DNA of 64,000 nucleotides from Cupriavidus sp. AU9028 (GTDB lineage Bacteria; Pseudomonadota; Gammaproteobacteria; Burkholderiales; Burkholderiaceae): NCBI RefSeq assembly GCF_019795295.1, contig NZ_JAIMCG010000007.1, positions 186,001 to 250,000 of the forward strand, read 5' to 3'. Shown piece by piece: positions 63,832 to 64,000 of this stretch (position 1 is its first letter; each line of letters starts with the position of its first letter). The notes under the pieces were generated by a model. It saw only the letters and a program-made list of their open reading frames with translations, ran no database searches and was not told where the DNA came from. The position numbers and the translations under genes were made by a program.

Positions 63832-64000
63832 ATGCCAACCGTAGTCAAATGCCCGACCTGCGGCACGGATGTGGTCTGGGCGCCCGAGAACAAGTTCCGG
63901 CCCTTCTGCTCCGAACGCTGCAAACAGATCGACCTCGGCGCCTGGGCGACCGAGAAATATGTGATCGGCGGCAAGCCCGGCGACGCCGCGGCGGACCCCG
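63832..64000 (+). CDS. yacG: DNA gyrase inhibitor YacG, 5' part (runs off the right edge)
   Basis: A small zinc protein that inhibits gyrase by binding GyrB. The visible 56 residues start [20 protein letters not shown] and [20 protein letters not shown], giving the four zinc Cys as CPTC...CSERC, then the family KYVIGG. YacG proteins are about 60-70 residues, so only the tail is missing. It is next to zapD. Confidence 0.95.
   Translation, partial: MPTVVKCPTCGTDVVWAPENKFRPFCSERCKQIDLGAWATEKYVIGGKPGDAAADP

Overview
The window is high-GC chromosomal DNA that reads as a Burkholderiaceae betaproteobacterium, most likely Cupriavidus or a close relative. This is inferred from gene content and order: rplU-rpmA-obgE-proB, a pilus ATPase/PilC/PilD-coaE-zapD-yacG run, accB-accC-prmA-DUF3426, thiL-pgpA-pncC, a fused indolepyruvate oxidoreductase beside an Lrp gene, and a Lys/Ala-rich histone H1-like gene. 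I see no rRNA, insertion sequence, prophage or CRISPR array. There is one tRNA, Pro with anticodon CGG.

Layout. 0-15 kb is housekeeping: the 5' part of a malic enzyme gene, thiL-pgpA-pncC, pyrF, an EamA permease, corA behind a long structured leader, then a minus-strand run (mpl, YqiA-like esterase, ubiC, RNB ribonuclease, TonB-like protein, aroE, mtgA). 14.6-23 kb is a plus-strand run: a conserved unknown, a TlpA thioredoxin, aroQ, accBC, prmA, a DUF3426 protein, tpx, a PfkB kinase and a glycine-zipper lipoprotein. 23.3-29 kb is more accessory: the histone-like gene, about 1.5 kb with no recognisable gene, then an MFS transporter, an amidohydrolase and a LysR regulator. 29-35.8 kb holds an Lrp regulator divergent from a 1215-residue indolepyruvate:ferredoxin oxidoreductase, two envelope proteins and rdgC.

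35.8-38.9 kb is the most unusual segment. Three consecutive minus-strand genes encode pentapeptide-repeat proteins. Two share an N-terminal domain, and one of these ends in a J-domain-like module whose HPD tripeptide reads HSD. I cannot match this three-gene set to a named system.

39-64 kb returns to core functions: nrdAB with a tandem pair of NrdR-box-like palindromes over its promoter, ampD and a CcsA-type protein, ffh, a hypoxanthine phosphoribosyltransferase, a prolyl-4-hydroxylase-like oxygenase, a lytic transglycosylase, proS, rppH and a CNP1-like lipoprotein, proB-obgE-rpmA-rplU, a polyprenyl diphosphate synthase, tRNA-Pro, a type IV pilus assembly set, coaE, zapD and the start of yacG. 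REP-like palindromic elements occur downstream of proB and inside the predicted N-terminal coding region of the pilus ATPase. Many neighbours overlap by 4 bp (ATGA), which implies translational coupling and helps fix start codons.
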